In this document: positions 1 through 8,364 of the stretch, piece after piece
How positions within the stretch are numbered: position 1 is the first letter of the stretch
How the letters are laid out: every line of letters starts with the position of its first letter
NCBI RefSeq assembly: GCF_032268605.1
Contig: NZ_CP130318.1
Coordinates: 558,001 to 622,000, forward strand
DNA from: Paenibacillus aurantius
GTDB taxonomy: Bacteria > Bacillota > Bacilli > Paenibacillales > NBRC-103111
Reading direction: 5' to 3'
DNA length: 64,000 bases
Translations under genes and position numbers: made by a program
Notes under the pieces: generated by a model
Told to the model about the DNA's origin: nothing
Databases searched by the model: none
What the model saw: the letters and a program-made list of their open reading frames with translations, nothing else

Positions 1-110
1 CCCAGTCGCTTATCGAGCTGGGAGACTGGCTGGAGTCGTTCCGCTCCGTGTGGGATGAACGCTTCGGCTACCTGGATGAGTACCTGCGCGGTCTTTTGGG
101 GGAGAAGTAG
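1..110 (+). CDS. ArsR-family regulator, C-terminal fragment
   Basis: Only the last 35 codons lie in the window, ending at the TAG at 108-110. The frame reads ...DWLESFRSVWDERFGYLD..., with the W-L-E-x-[FY]-R/x-x-W spacing that ends many ArsR helix-turn-helix repressors. The two complete ArsR proteins in this window end similarly (HWLEPYRSFWSGKLDAL and RWLAYYERFWENRLSAL). The family binds DNA as a dimer and is often paired with an SRPBCC protein; any partner here would lie left of the window. A good terminator follows at 212. The family call rests on this C-terminal signature alone. Confidence 0.6.
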   Translation, partial: QSLIELGDWLESFRSVWDERFGYLDEYLRGLLGEK

Positions 111-211
111 GATCGTCCTTCCGCGCCAGGCGTTCCTTCTTCCGTCCCCAGCGTCACTTCTTCCTTACCCCTTAATCCGTTAACCCGATGAATGTTCCTA
201 GTCTAGAGAGC

Positions 212-245
212 GAGCGGTCCCTTCCGGGACCGCTCTATTTTCATT
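212..245 (+). terminator. Rho-independent terminator after the ArsR fragment
   Basis: A perfect 10-bp stem (GAGCGGTCCC / GGGACCGCTC) with a TTCC loop is followed by a T-rich tract (TATTTTCATTTT). It isolates the left-edge gene from the kinase gene at 333. Confidence 0.85.
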
Positions 246-332
246 TTGTTAAGAAATCTGGACGTTAGTACCAATCGCCTCTACAATTAGGGCAGTAATC
301 CAATCCAGTAGAATATTTATGGGGGATGTCCA

Positions 333-2138
333 ATGCGGGCTGCGTTTTTCCGGAATCATTCCATTCGATGGCAGCTGATTGCGGTCGGAACGGCCATTTT
401 GCTGTTTATGTTCGCGGCGGGCGTGTGGGGGTATAACGAGATTCTGAACATCACCTTTAAACGTAACAGCGAGTACACGACAGAAATTTTGGCGACGATC
501 CGGCAAAATATTTCTTCGAACGCCGACTCTATCAACCGGATTCTGCCCAACATCGCTTACAACGAGCAGGTGCAGGAATATTTGCTGGAAGACGACAGGT
601 TGCGCCAATACGAGATGTATAACAAGATTGAGAAGCTGCTGGTCAACCTGCAATCGATGAAGCAGGGGATTCTCGGCGTCGTGCTGGTGGGGCGGGGCAC
701 GAGTTCCTACAACTGCGTCGGCTGCCGTGACTATATTCCCTTCCCCGAGATCCCCGAACGAACAAGCTCCTATTATACCGGCGTGCAGTATTCCCCCTAT
801 TACAAGAATTACGTCCTATACGTGGGCGTTCCGGTTTACGACAACCGGCAAACGGCCACGGTCGAGCAAAAAATCGGATATGCGGTTATGGCGCTCAGTC
901 TTAATGCCATCGTTCCGTCTGTAGATTCGGTCTCCAGTAAAATTTCGGGCAGCTTCTACGTGCTGGACCGAAATCTCGTCATTGCCTCCAGCAACGATCC
1001 GAAGAAGCTAGGCGAGAAGCCGGGGCCTGAGCTGGAAACCATCCTTCTCCAAGGGGCGAGATCCGACTCGTTCCGCCGGGATGGAGAAGAGCTCATCGTC
1101 CACTCGGAACCGATTCCCGGAATCGGAGGCCGCATCGTCAGCGTGCTGCCGGAAAGTGAACTGTTCCAGGGACTGGAGGAGGTGCAACGGCTTCTGCTCG
1201 GCATGTTCGTCTTGCTGATCGCCGTTATGTATGTGCTGTACATCACCATCACCCGCAATATGCTGGTGCCCATCCAAACGTTTATCGCCTTCATTCACAA
1301 GCTACGTTCCGCGGGCCTGGATCATTTCCATAAGCGGGTCCCGATAGAGGGCTATGCGGAAATCAATATTTTGGCCCGCCAGTTCAATTCCCTGCTCGAC
1401 GAGATCGACGATTTAACCGCCAAGCTGGTGGATTCCAAGACGCATATTTATGAGCTCCAGCTTCACAAGAAGCAAGCCGAGCTTCAGTATTTGAAGAATC
1501 AGATCAATCCCCATTTTCTGTATAATACGCTGGAGACAATCAAAGGCATCGCCTATGTAAAGAAAGTGCCGGAAATTCGCGACATGACGGACGCCCTCAG
1601 CCGGGTTTTCCGCTACAGCATCAAGGGTGAGGAGGAGGTTCAGGTACGGGATGAGCTCCATATCATTAAAGCCTACATAAGCATTCAGCAGGTTAGATTC
1701 GGGGACCGGTTTGACGTTCGCTACGAGTTCCCCGAGCCTTGTCTTGACGTGATGATCCTTAAGATGATTATGCAGCCGCTTGTGGAGAATGCGGTTTTTC
1801 ACGGCATCGAACCAAGTTTAGAACGGTCGGTCCTGACGGTAGGCTGCCGAATGGAAAACAAACGCGATTTGCTGCTTTGGGTGACGGACGACGGTGTGGG
1901 AATGGAGCCTGCCGAACGGGAAGCCCTCACCGCGGGCCTGGAGGCAGCGAACGGCGAGATACCAAGAGCGGCTTCCCAGCCCCATATCGGCCTTCGCAAT
2001 GTGAATAACCGGATCAAGTACGCTTACGGACCCGAGTACGGGATTGCTTCGATCGACAGCGCTCCCGGGCGCGGGACGAAGGTGACGGTCAAAGTTCCGG
2101 CAAAGGGGGATAGCCGTGTACAAAGTTTTGCTGGTTGA
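333..2138 (+). CDS. YesM-type sensor histidine kinase
   Basis: A 601-residue membrane sensor kinase. An N-terminal transmembrane helix (about residues 13-35) is followed by an extracellular sensor region of about 250 residues, probably Cache-like. A second helix (about 287-310) and a HAMP-like linker lead to the His_kinase domain with NQINPHFLYNTLE, in which H394 is the expected phosphorylated histidine. The HATPase_c domain shows the N box (PLVENAVFHGI), DDGVGM and GRGTKV. It overlaps the downstream response-regulator gene by 23 nt, so the two are translationally coupled. In this family the kinase senses an extracellular sugar or its binding protein and phosphorylates the YesN-type partner. 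The signal is unknown but is presumably the substrate of the importer at 3748-7263. Start: ATG at 333 behind GGGGG at 320-324. Confidence 0.93.
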   Translation: MRAAFFRNHSIRWQLIAVGTAILLFMFAAGVWGYNEILNITFKRNSEYTTEILATIRQNISSNADSINRILPNIAYNEQVQEYLLEDDRLRQYEMYNKIEKLLVNLQSMKQGILGVVLVGRGTSSYNCVGCRDYIPFPEIPERTSSYYTGVQYSPYYKNYVLYVGVPVYDNRQTATVEQKIGYAVMALSLNAIVPSVDSVSSKISGSFYVLDRNLVIASSNDPKKLGEKPGPELETILLQGARSDSFRRDGEELIVHSEPIPGIGGRIVSVLPESELFQGLEEVQRLLLGMFVLLIAVMYVLYITITRNMLVPIQTFIAFIHKLRSAGLDHFHKRVPIEGYAEINILARQFNSLLDEIDDLTAKLVDSKTHIYELQLHKKQAELQYLKNQINPHFLYNTLETIKGIAYVKKVPEIRDMTDALSRVFRYSIKGEEEVQVRDELHIIKAYISIQQVRFGDRFDVRYEFPEPCLDVMILKMIMQPLVENAVFHGIEPSLERSVLTVGCRMENKRDLLLWVTDDGVGMEPAEREALTAGLEAANGEIPRAASQPHIGLRNVNNRIKYAYGPEYGIASIDSAPGRGTKVTVKVPAKGDSRVQSFAG

Positions 2139-3582
2139 CGATGAGAAGTGGATCGTGGAAAGCCTGAAAGGCACGGTCGATTGGCGTGCGCTTGGTTATG
2201 AAGTCGTCGGCGAGGCGTATAACGGAAGGGATGCCTTGGATAAAATGGCGCGGATGCACCCTGATGTCGCCTTTATCGATATCCGCATGCCCGGGATGAA
2301 CGGAATCGAGCTGATCCGGCAGGTGAGTGCCCTTGGCTATCCGGTGCTCTGCATCATCGCAAGCGGGTATGCGGAGTTTGATTATGCCAGGCAGGCCATG
2401 CAGCACGGCGCGGTCGATTACTGCTTGAAGCCGTTCGACCGGGAAGAGATCGAGAGGGTACTGGATAACGTCAAACCGAAAATGGCTCAAGCAACCCTTC
2501 TGCTTCAGGCGGAGCTGCTGAATGCCATGAATGGGGAGGAGGGAGATTCGTCCCTCTCCCATCCGTCTGTCGACCAGGCTTTCACCCGGCTGGCGGGCCC
2601 GGGCTGGGAAGAGGAGGGGGGAATGGCGGCTGTTGCCGTCCAGGGCGGAGGAGGAGAATGGATTGCCGAAGAGGGCATGGGGGCATCGCTTCCCATTGGG
2701 CGAGGAAAGACGGTTTACTTCGTCAACCTTCGGCATTTGTCCTTGGTGAAGGAGCGGTTTGCCGCGCCGGCCCTGCCGCATCCTACGGGGGTTGGCATCA
2801 GCCGCCCTTTCGTCGAGGTCAGGCAGATCCGGGCCCGGGTGGAAGCCGCCGACCTTGCCTCCTACCAGTTTTTCCTGACAGGAGCGAAGCTGGCGGACGA
2901 GGCGGATGCGCCCACGGAAGACGCCTTAGACAGGGAAGGTGTACACGACTTGACCGAGTCGCTGGTGCGGCGGGATGGGGGAAGAGCGGAGCTAGCCTTG
3001 GAGCGGATTTCCACACGCTTTCAGGCAGGCCTTGGCACGATACGTCAAGCCTTCTACCTGTACAATCTTGTGTTGTCGTTCGTTTACAGTACCGGCAAAC
3101 AGGGGGACGGCGGAGAGCCGTATTTGCAGGATTACAACGAGCTGGTGTCGGTGTATGGAACAGTCGGACGAATGCTCAAGTCCTTGCGTTCGATAGTGGC
3201 AGCCGGCCACGCCGCTTTTCCAGATATAGAGGATGAAACCCAAGGGGAGAAGCTGCTTCGGCGAATCATCCGGTATGTCGAGGGGCATTTCCGCGAACGT
3301 CTGTCGGTTCAGGAAATCTCCAAGCAGTTTGGCATCCATCCGAATTATTTAAGCCATCTGTTCAAAAAAGAAATGCAGGTCAATTTCACCAAATATTTAA
3401 CCGACATCCGCATGGAGCATGCGGCCCGGGTGCTGGTTCAGACGAGCCTGCCGGTCGGCGAGGTGGCCGAGCAGTCGGGATATGACGATTATTTTTACTT
3501 CGCGAAGCTGTTTAAGAAGCATACGGGCAAAACGCCGAGTGAGTATCGCGTAGGGCGATCCACCGATCCAAATCTGCCGTAA
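2116..3582 (+). CDS. YesN-type response regulator, REC plus AraC DNA-binding domain
   Basis: A 488-residue transcription regulator. The N-terminal receiver domain (1-120) has the acidic pair D8-D9, phosphoacceptor D55 in FIDIRMPG and the conserved lysine in CLKPFD. A middle region of about 250 residues, as in YesN-like proteins, has no motif I recognise. The last 100 residues are an AraC/XylS double helix-turn-helix (IHPNYLSHLFKKE and the GYDDYFYFAKLFKKHTG signature). The GTG start at 2116 lies inside the kinase gene and has AAGGGGGA just upstream. Phosphorylated protein probably activates the downstream permease operon. An inverted repeat at 3647-3676 upstream of a TATACT element is a candidate site. 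Confidence 0.93.
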   Translation: MYKVLLVDDEKWIVESLKGTVDWRALGYEVVGEAYNGRDALDKMARMHPDVAFIDIRMPGMNGIELIRQVSALGYPVLCIIASGYAEFDYARQAMQHGAVDYCLKPFDREEIERVLDNVKPKMAQATLLLQAELLNAMNGEEGDSSLSHPSVDQAFTRLAGPGWEEEGGMAAVAVQGGGGEWIAEEGMGASLPIGRGKTVYFVNLRHLSLVKERFAAPALPHPTGVGISRPFVEVRQIRARVEAADLASYQFFLTGAKLADEADAPTEDALDREGVHDLTESLVRRDGGRAELALERISTRFQAGLGTIRQAFYLYNLVLSFVYSTGKQGDGGEPYLQDYNELVSVYGTVGRMLKSLRSIVAAGHAAFPDIEDETQGEKLLRRIIRYVEGHFRERLSVQEISKQFGIHPNYLSHLFKKEMQVNFTKYLTDIRMEHAARVLVQTSLPVGEVAEQSGYDDYFYFAKLFKKHTGKTPSEYRVGRSTDPNLP

Positions 3583-3622
3583 GAGGGGCCAGCCGGTCAG
3601 CGCCGGGACGGTCTCTTTTTTC
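3581..3622 (+). terminator. Probable terminator after the two-component genes
   Basis: An imperfect GC-rich hairpin begins at AGAG next to the stop codon and closes with CTCT, followed by a six-T run and more pyrimidines. The stem has mismatches. It suggests that the permease operon has its own promoter. Confidence 0.45.
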
Positions 3623-3646
3623 TTTTGCCGTCCATCTGGGATATTT

Positions 3647-3700
3647 CCATAGAACACCTTGGTTTTGTTCATATGGGGGTCCGGCGGTTTCCCTTATACT
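3647..3700 (+). promoter_or_regulatory. Candidate activator site and promoter for the uptake operon
   Basis: CCATAGAACA (3647-3656) and TGTTCATATGG (3666-3676) form an inverted repeat with a one-base bulge. A TATACT -10-like element is at 3695-3700 with no good -35 at normal spacing, as expected for an activator-dependent promoter. Assignment to the YesN-type regulator is inference. Confidence 0.35.
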
Positions 3701-3747
3701 CGAAGTAATCACTTATATGAGAGCGCTTCAAGGAGGAAGGGAAATCG

Positions 3748-4671
3748 GTGAGAACCAAGACGGGTTTGATTAAGCGGATGGTCGAGTACAAGTATATGTA
3801 TCTCCTTGTCCTGCCTCTCGCAGCTTATTATGTCGTGTTTGATTACGGTCCGATGTACGGCATCATCCTTGCCTTTAAGGAGTTCAACTTTTCCAAAGGG
3901 ATTATGGGGAGTCCTTGGATCGGACTGGCGAACTTCAAGGAAGTCTTCGAGCTGGATGAATTTTGGCTGGCTTTCCGCAATACGATCATCATCTCCTTCG
4001 GCAGGCTTATCTTCGAATTTCCCGTTCCCATCGTTGTCGCTCTGTTGATCAATGAAGTGAGACGTGCCGGGGTGAAAAAGTTCTATCAGGTCGTTTATAC
4101 CTTCCCGCACTTTCTCTCCTGGGTCATCGTAAGCGGAATCATGGTCAACTTCCTCGGGACATTCGGCGTGCTCAACCAGCTGCTGGAGCTGGTCGGCCTT
4201 CAAAAAATCAACCTGCTGGTCGATCCGTCGCATTTCCGCAGCCTGATCTATACCAGCAGTCTATGGAAGGATATGGGGTGGGGGACCATCATTTATTTGG
4301 CGGCAATTGCGGGAATCAACCCGTCTCTGTATGAAGCCGCCGCCATCGACGGAGCGGGCCGGTTCCAGCAAATGCAGCACATCACGTGGCCTGCCCTCAA
4401 GGGGACCGTCGTCATCCTGCTCATTCTTCAGGTCGGCCGCACCATGAGCTCGGGCGGGGGCGGCTTCGATCAGATTTTTAACCTCTACAATCCGGCGGTG
4501 TATGAGAAGGCGGACATTCTGGATACGTACATTTACCGGCGCACCTTCGCGCTTGGCTCCAGCTACGGAACCTCGACGGCCGTCGGATTGTTCAAGTCCG
4601 TCATCAACTGCGTCCTGCTTGTGATGACGAACCGGCTCGCGAAACGCTGGGGACAGGAAGGGATCTATTGA
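3748..4671 (+). CDS. Sugar ABC transporter permease, LplB/YteP type
   Basis: A 307-residue integral membrane protein with about six transmembrane helices and the binding-protein-dependent permease motif (EAAAIDGAGRFQQMQHITWP, the EAA loop that contacts the ATPase). The N-terminal YKYMYLLVLPLAAYYVVFDYGPMYGIILAFK is typical of LplB-family permeases. It forms a heterodimeric channel with the next gene product. The GTG start at 3748 follows AGGAGGAAGG. No ATPase gene lies in the locus; such importers usually share a multifunctional MsmX-like ATPase encoded elsewhere. The substrate is probably an oligosaccharide, but this cannot be read from the sequence. Confidence 0.93.
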   Translation: MRTKTGLIKRMVEYKYMYLLVLPLAAYYVVFDYGPMYGIILAFKEFNFSKGIMGSPWIGLANFKEVFELDEFWLAFRNTIIISFGRLIFEFPVPIVVALLINEVRRAGVKKFYQVVYTFPHFLSWVIVSGIMVNFLGTFGVLNQLLELVGLQKINLLVDPSHFRSLIYTSSLWKDMGWGTIIYLAAIAGINPSLYEAAAIDGAGRFQQMQHITWPALKGTVVILLILQVGRTMSSGGGGFDQIFNLYNPAVYEKADILDTYIYRRTFALGSSYGTSTAVGLFKSVINCVLLVMTNRLAKRWGQEGIY

Positions 4672-5552
4672 TGGTAACCAGGAGAACATGGAGTCTGTCG
4701 AACGCGCTCATCCATCTGCTGCTCTTGTTTCTTGCCGTCGTGACGGTGCTTCCGTTCTACAACGTGCTGATCACCTCCTTTGCCGATCCGGCATCGGTAG
4801 CCAAGCAGCAATTTTATTTGCTTCCCACCAGCTTCAGCGTGAGTTCCTACCAAATGCTTCTTAACGGCAGCTACGTCGGAAAGGCATTGGCCAACTCGGT
4901 TCTGATTACCGTCCTTGGTACATTGGTCAATATGCTGGTTACTTCATGCGGGGCCTATGCGCTCTCGAAGAAAGGAATGCCCGGCCGGGGGGTGATGATG
5001 ACGGCGATCGTGTTCACGATGCTGTTCGGCGGAGGACTGATCCCGTACTATCTCTTGATCAAAAGCTTGCATATGGTCAATACCTACAGCGTCATGATCC
5101 TGCCGGTGGCGGTCCATACGTTCTTCCTGATCATCATGATCAATCATTTCCGCTCCATCCCCCCGGAGCTTGAGGAGTCGGCCAAAATCGACGGAGCCAA
5201 TGACATTTTCATTTTGTTCCGGGTCGTGCTGCCCATCTCCAAGCCGACGCTTGCCGCGATTACGCTGTTCTATGCGGTGGCCCGCTGGAACGAGTGGTAC
5301 TTGGCCATGCTTTTCGTAAACGATTCGAAGAAGTATCCCATGCAGCTGTTCTTGCGCAACATGCTGATCGACGTAACCAAATCAAGAAGAGACGACATGG
5401 GCGCCGATATGGTGGCGCAGCTCAGCCAGATTTATCCCGACGGGCTCAAGATGGCCAGCGTCATCGTGACGATGCTCCCGATCATGCTTGTCTACCCTTA
5501 CCTGCAAAAGTATTTTTCAGCCGGCGTAACGCTCGGTGCCGTTAAGGAATGA
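4671..5552 (+). CDS. Sugar ABC transporter permease, YtcP/CarB type
   Basis: A 293-residue second permease subunit with six predicted helices and the EAA loop (ELEESAKIDGANDIFILFRVVLPISKP). The C-terminal LVYPYLQKYFSAGVTLGAVKE is the usual end of the YtcP family. I chose the ATG at 4671, whose A is the last base of the upstream TGA, with AGGAAGGGA before it. A TTG one codon earlier is also possible. The one-base overlap implies coupled translation with the first permease. Confidence 0.93.
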   Translation: MVTRRTWSLSNALIHLLLLFLAVVTVLPFYNVLITSFADPASVAKQQFYLLPTSFSVSSYQMLLNGSYVGKALANSVLITVLGTLVNMLVTSCGAYALSKKGMPGRGVMMTAIVFTMLFGGGLIPYYLLIKSLHMVNTYSVMILPVAVHTFFLIIMINHFRSIPPELEESAKIDGANDIFILFRVVLPISKPTLAAITLFYAVARWNEWYLAMLFVNDSKKYPMQLFLRNMLIDVTKSRRDDMGADMVAQLSQIYPDGLKMASVIVTMLPIMLVYPYLQKYFSAGVTLGAVKE

Positions 5553-5616
5553 CCATCGTTTTTAAGGTGAAGGTGCCTTGAAATAAATAGGCAGAAAAAG
5601 GGAGGAAGCATTAATC

Positions 5617-7263
5617 ATGTTCAGCTCCAAACGATTGGGCGCTGCGATCGTTTCGATCGCTCTGGCCGCTACGGCGGTCGCAGGCTGCGGGGGTACAGAA
5701 TCTACCGGTACGCCTTCGCCCGCCGGGACGGCCAAAGGCAGCGAAGGGAAGGCTTCGGATAACAGCAAGAAGCTTGACATCTCCGTCTCCTTCTTCAACA
5801 TCGGCTCCGCCTTTCCCGACCGCAATTCGGACCCTTTCCTGAAGTTCCTTCAGGACAAATTCAATGTCAACATCGTCGACAAGGTGATCAGCTACGCCGA
5901 TTATAAGGAGAAATACCAGCTTTGGGCCGCCTCGGGCGATCTCCCGGACATTTTCAGCGATGATGTCGTCAACACCGACCAGTACTATTCGAGAATCAAA
6001 CAGGGGATCATTCGGCCGCTTCCGTCCGACCTCAGCAAATATCCGAATGTCCAGAAGGTGCTTCAGCAGGACGATACGAAGGGATTGACGGTGGACGGAA
6101 AATTTTACATGATCCCCCGTCTGACGTATCAGAATACCGACCAGTGGGCCATTGAGCGCGCGGTCGTGGTCCGCAAGGACTGGATGGAGAAGCTGGGCCT
6201 TAAAGACCCCGTCACCTATGACGATTACTTGAACCTGTTTAAAGCGTTTGCGTTAAAGGATCCGGACGGAAACGGCAAGGACGACACGGTAGGCTTGACG
6301 TTCCGAACAAGCACTTTCCTGCTGCCGCTTGCCGGCGGGACGTTCCCGAATGTCATCAATGGCTCCTGGGTGAAAGAAAACGGCCGTTACCTTCCTTATT
6401 ACGCATCAGACAAAATGAAGGACGTCGTCAAGCAGCTTCGCCAGCTGTATACCGAGAAGGCGATCGACCAGGACTTCGCGATCATGAAGCCGAACGACGG
6501 CTTCGATAAGTTCGGGCAAGGCAAGGTGGGGGCGCTCGGCGTTCAAGGGACGGCGAATGCTCTGAACAGCTTGAAAAACTCATGGAACAAGTACAACAAG
6601 GACACGAAGCTGGAGGATGTCATCAAAATCATTCCGATTTCCTGGGCTGCCGCCGACGGGAACCGTTACCGGTATTCGGCCGTCACGTTCTGGTCGGAAA
6701 GCTACTTCAGCTCCAAGGTCGACGATGAGAAAATGGACCGCATTCTCCAAATCTATAACTGGCTGCTGTCGGACGAATTCATGACCTTTAAACGGTACGG
6801 CTTCGAAGGCAAGGATTACAAGAAGGAAGGAGACAAATTCGTCATTACCCGCGATCAGGATTCCAGCGGGAAGTACAAGTCGCTCGGCTCGCTCTACCCA
6901 TCCTTTGGCGGCTTGTTCGGCGCTCTGGCGGCTTGGGGCCAGTGGCTGGAAATGGAGGATAACCCGGTCAACAAGGTGAACTACGGGGAGCAGCTGTGGT
7001 CCCTTTCCAACAACATGTACAAAAGCAGTGTCGCCAGCCTGAAGCCGGTTCCATCCAATTTCAAAGTCGAGCTGCTCTATACGCCGGCCAAGGCCAAATT
7101 GAGTGCCGTCAATCCGACGGAAGACATCATTAAAGTCATTCTCGGCAAAGAAGATCCGGTGTCCATGTGGGACACTATCGTCAAAGGCTACAACGGGAAA
7201 GGCCTGCAGCAGGCGATTAAAGAAGTCAATGAAGAGGTGCAGAAGCAAGGACTCGATAAGTAA
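5617..7263 (+). CDS. Extracellular solute-binding lipoprotein, LplA type
   Basis: A 548-residue substrate-binding lipoprotein. The signal peptide (residues 1-22) ends in a lipobox (TAVAGCG), so the mature protein would be anchored by a lipidated cysteine. A Ser/Thr/Gly/Lys-rich linker follows, then a family-1 type sugar-binding fold (for example DLPDIFSDDVVNTDQYY, a calcium-loop-like DPDGNGKDDT, and SWAAADGNRYRYSAVTFWSE). It delivers substrate to the permeases at 3748-5552. The start has a strong GGGAGGAAG site. A stem-loop after the stop (7286) probably makes this the most abundant product of the operon. Confidence 0.93.
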   Translation: MFSSKRLGAAIVSIALAATAVAGCGGTESTGTPSPAGTAKGSEGKASDNSKKLDISVSFFNIGSAFPDRNSDPFLKFLQDKFNVNIVDKVISYADYKEKYQLWAASGDLPDIFSDDVVNTDQYYSRIKQGIIRPLPSDLSKYPNVQKVLQQDDTKGLTVDGKFYMIPRLTYQNTDQWAIERAVVVRKDWMEKLGLKDPVTYDDYLNLFKAFALKDPDGNGKDDTVGLTFRTSTFLLPLAGGTFPNVINGSWVKENGRYLPYYASDKMKDVVKQLRQLYTEKAIDQDFAIMKPNDGFDKFGQGKVGALGVQGTANALNSLKNSWNKYNKDTKLEDVIKIIPISWAAADGNRYRYSAVTFWSESYFSSKVDDEKMDRILQIYNWLLSDEFMTFKRYGFEGKDYKKEGDKFVITRDQDSSGKYKSLGSLYPSFGGLFGALAAWGQWLEMEDNPVNKVNYGEQLWSLSNNMYKSSVASLKPVPSNFKVELLYTPAKAKLSAVNPTEDIIKVILGKEDPVSMWDTIVKGYNGKGLQQAIKEVNEEVQKQGLDK

Positions 7264-7285
7264 CCGCGCGACAAGGAAACAGGTG

Positions 7286-7319
7286 CCTCTCTTGGATGGA
7301 AATCCGGGAGAGGTTCTTG
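7286..7319 (+). terminator. Intra-operon stem-loop, probable attenuator or partial terminator
   Basis: CCTCTCTTGGAT (7286-7297) pairs with ATCCGGGAGAGG (7302-7313) around a GGAA loop, including two G-T pairs. A weak T-rich tract (TTCTTGT) follows. Stem-loops after binding-protein genes commonly stabilise the upstream mRNA and reduce read-through. Confidence 0.65.
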
Positions 7320-7338
7320 TGTGAAAGGGGAGATTCTC

Positions 7339-8337
7339 GTGTACCGGAAATGGAACAAATGGAGCATACCGATGGTCACGGCTATCTTGCTGGGCGCGTC
7401 GGGATGCGGAGGACCCATCGCGACCGGAAAATCGGGCATGAAGGAGTATGCGATTGCCGTTACCGATCAGGGATCGGATCAGATCAAGGTTTTTGACCCT
7501 AAGAAGGCGGATTGGAACGCCAAGAATGCCCTCCAGTGGTCCTGGGCTCCGACAGCCGCCAACGGATTCGACGGACTTCTATCCGCATGGGGCCTGCCGA
7601 CGGATGCAAAGGTGAGGAAGAACGACAAATGGGGCGGGGAATGGATGGTGGTGACCGATTCCAAAGGATTGGCCGCCGTCATTCCGTATCCTAAATCGGA
7701 CCGCATGAAATGGGCGCTGGACGTAGGAGGCAATCCTCACTCGGCGGAGCTTCTCCCGAACGGCAACATCGCGGTCGCGGCCAGCACCGGGGGCTGGGTG
7801 CGTGTGTACGCGTCTTCCCAAGGACCGGCAGCCAAGCAGTATACGGAATATGGCCTTTCCTCCGCCCATGCGGTCCTATGGGATCCGGGGATGGAGGGGC
7901 TTTGGACGGCAGGGAAGGACTACCTGGTCGCCCTGCAGGTAGAGGGGACGGACGCTGAGCCGGTTATCAAGGAGAAGCTCAAGATCGAGCTGCCGACCAA
8001 GAACGCCCATGCCGTCGAGCCGGTTTACGGGGATCCCGATAAGCTGTGGGTGGTTACGGGTTCGAAGGTGTATCAATATTCGAAATCGAACAGAGAGTTC
8101 AAGTTGGATTATAATGGGAATGAAAGAATCAACCGTGTCGGTGTGAAATCGATCAGCAGCCAAGGGTCGGGTACCGTGGTGGAGACGGTGACGGACACGG
8201 CGAAGAAGCCGCCCGGTTCATGCAAGGCCAACAACTGGTGTACCGATACCGTTGATTTGTTCCTGCCCGATTCGTCGCATACGATGACGGGGGCCGAGCT
8301 GTATAAGGCACGGATCCTGAATCCGAATTATCAATAA
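7339..8337 (+). CDS. Lipoprotein, predicted beta-propeller, DUF6528-like
   Basis: A 332-residue predicted lipoprotein. The GTG at 7339 is preceded by AAAGGGGAG at good spacing and gives MYRKWNKW..., a signal peptide ending in LLGASGCGG (C23). A longer GTG start at 7321 is less well placed. The body is rich in Trp and Gly with repeated beta-blade-like segments. Landmarks are AVTDQGSDQIKVFDP, LSAWGLPTDAKVR, WMVVTDSKGLAAVIPYP, NPHSAELLPNGNIAVAAS and GGWVRVYASSQGP. From memory this matches proteins labelled DUF6528; the function is unknown. It sits between the sugar importer and a paralogue without a signal peptide (8365), so a surface carbohydrate-recognition role is plausible but unproved. Confidence 0.8.
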   Translation: MYRKWNKWSIPMVTAILLGASGCGGPIATGKSGMKEYAIAVTDQGSDQIKVFDPKKADWNAKNALQWSWAPTAANGFDGLLSAWGLPTDAKVRKNDKWGGEWMVVTDSKGLAAVIPYPKSDRMKWALDVGGNPHSAELLPNGNIAVAASTGGWVRVYASSQGPAAKQYTEYGLSSAHAVLWDPGMEGLWTAGKDYLVALQVEGTDAEPVIKEKLKIELPTKNAHAVEPVYGDPDKLWVVTGSKVYQYSKSNREFKLDYNGNERINRVGVKSISSQGSGTVVETVTDTAKKPPGSCKANNWCTDTVDLFLPDSSHTMTGAELYKARILNPNYQ

Positions 8338-8364
8338 GGGGTTAGCGGAAAGGGGAGAGCAGGC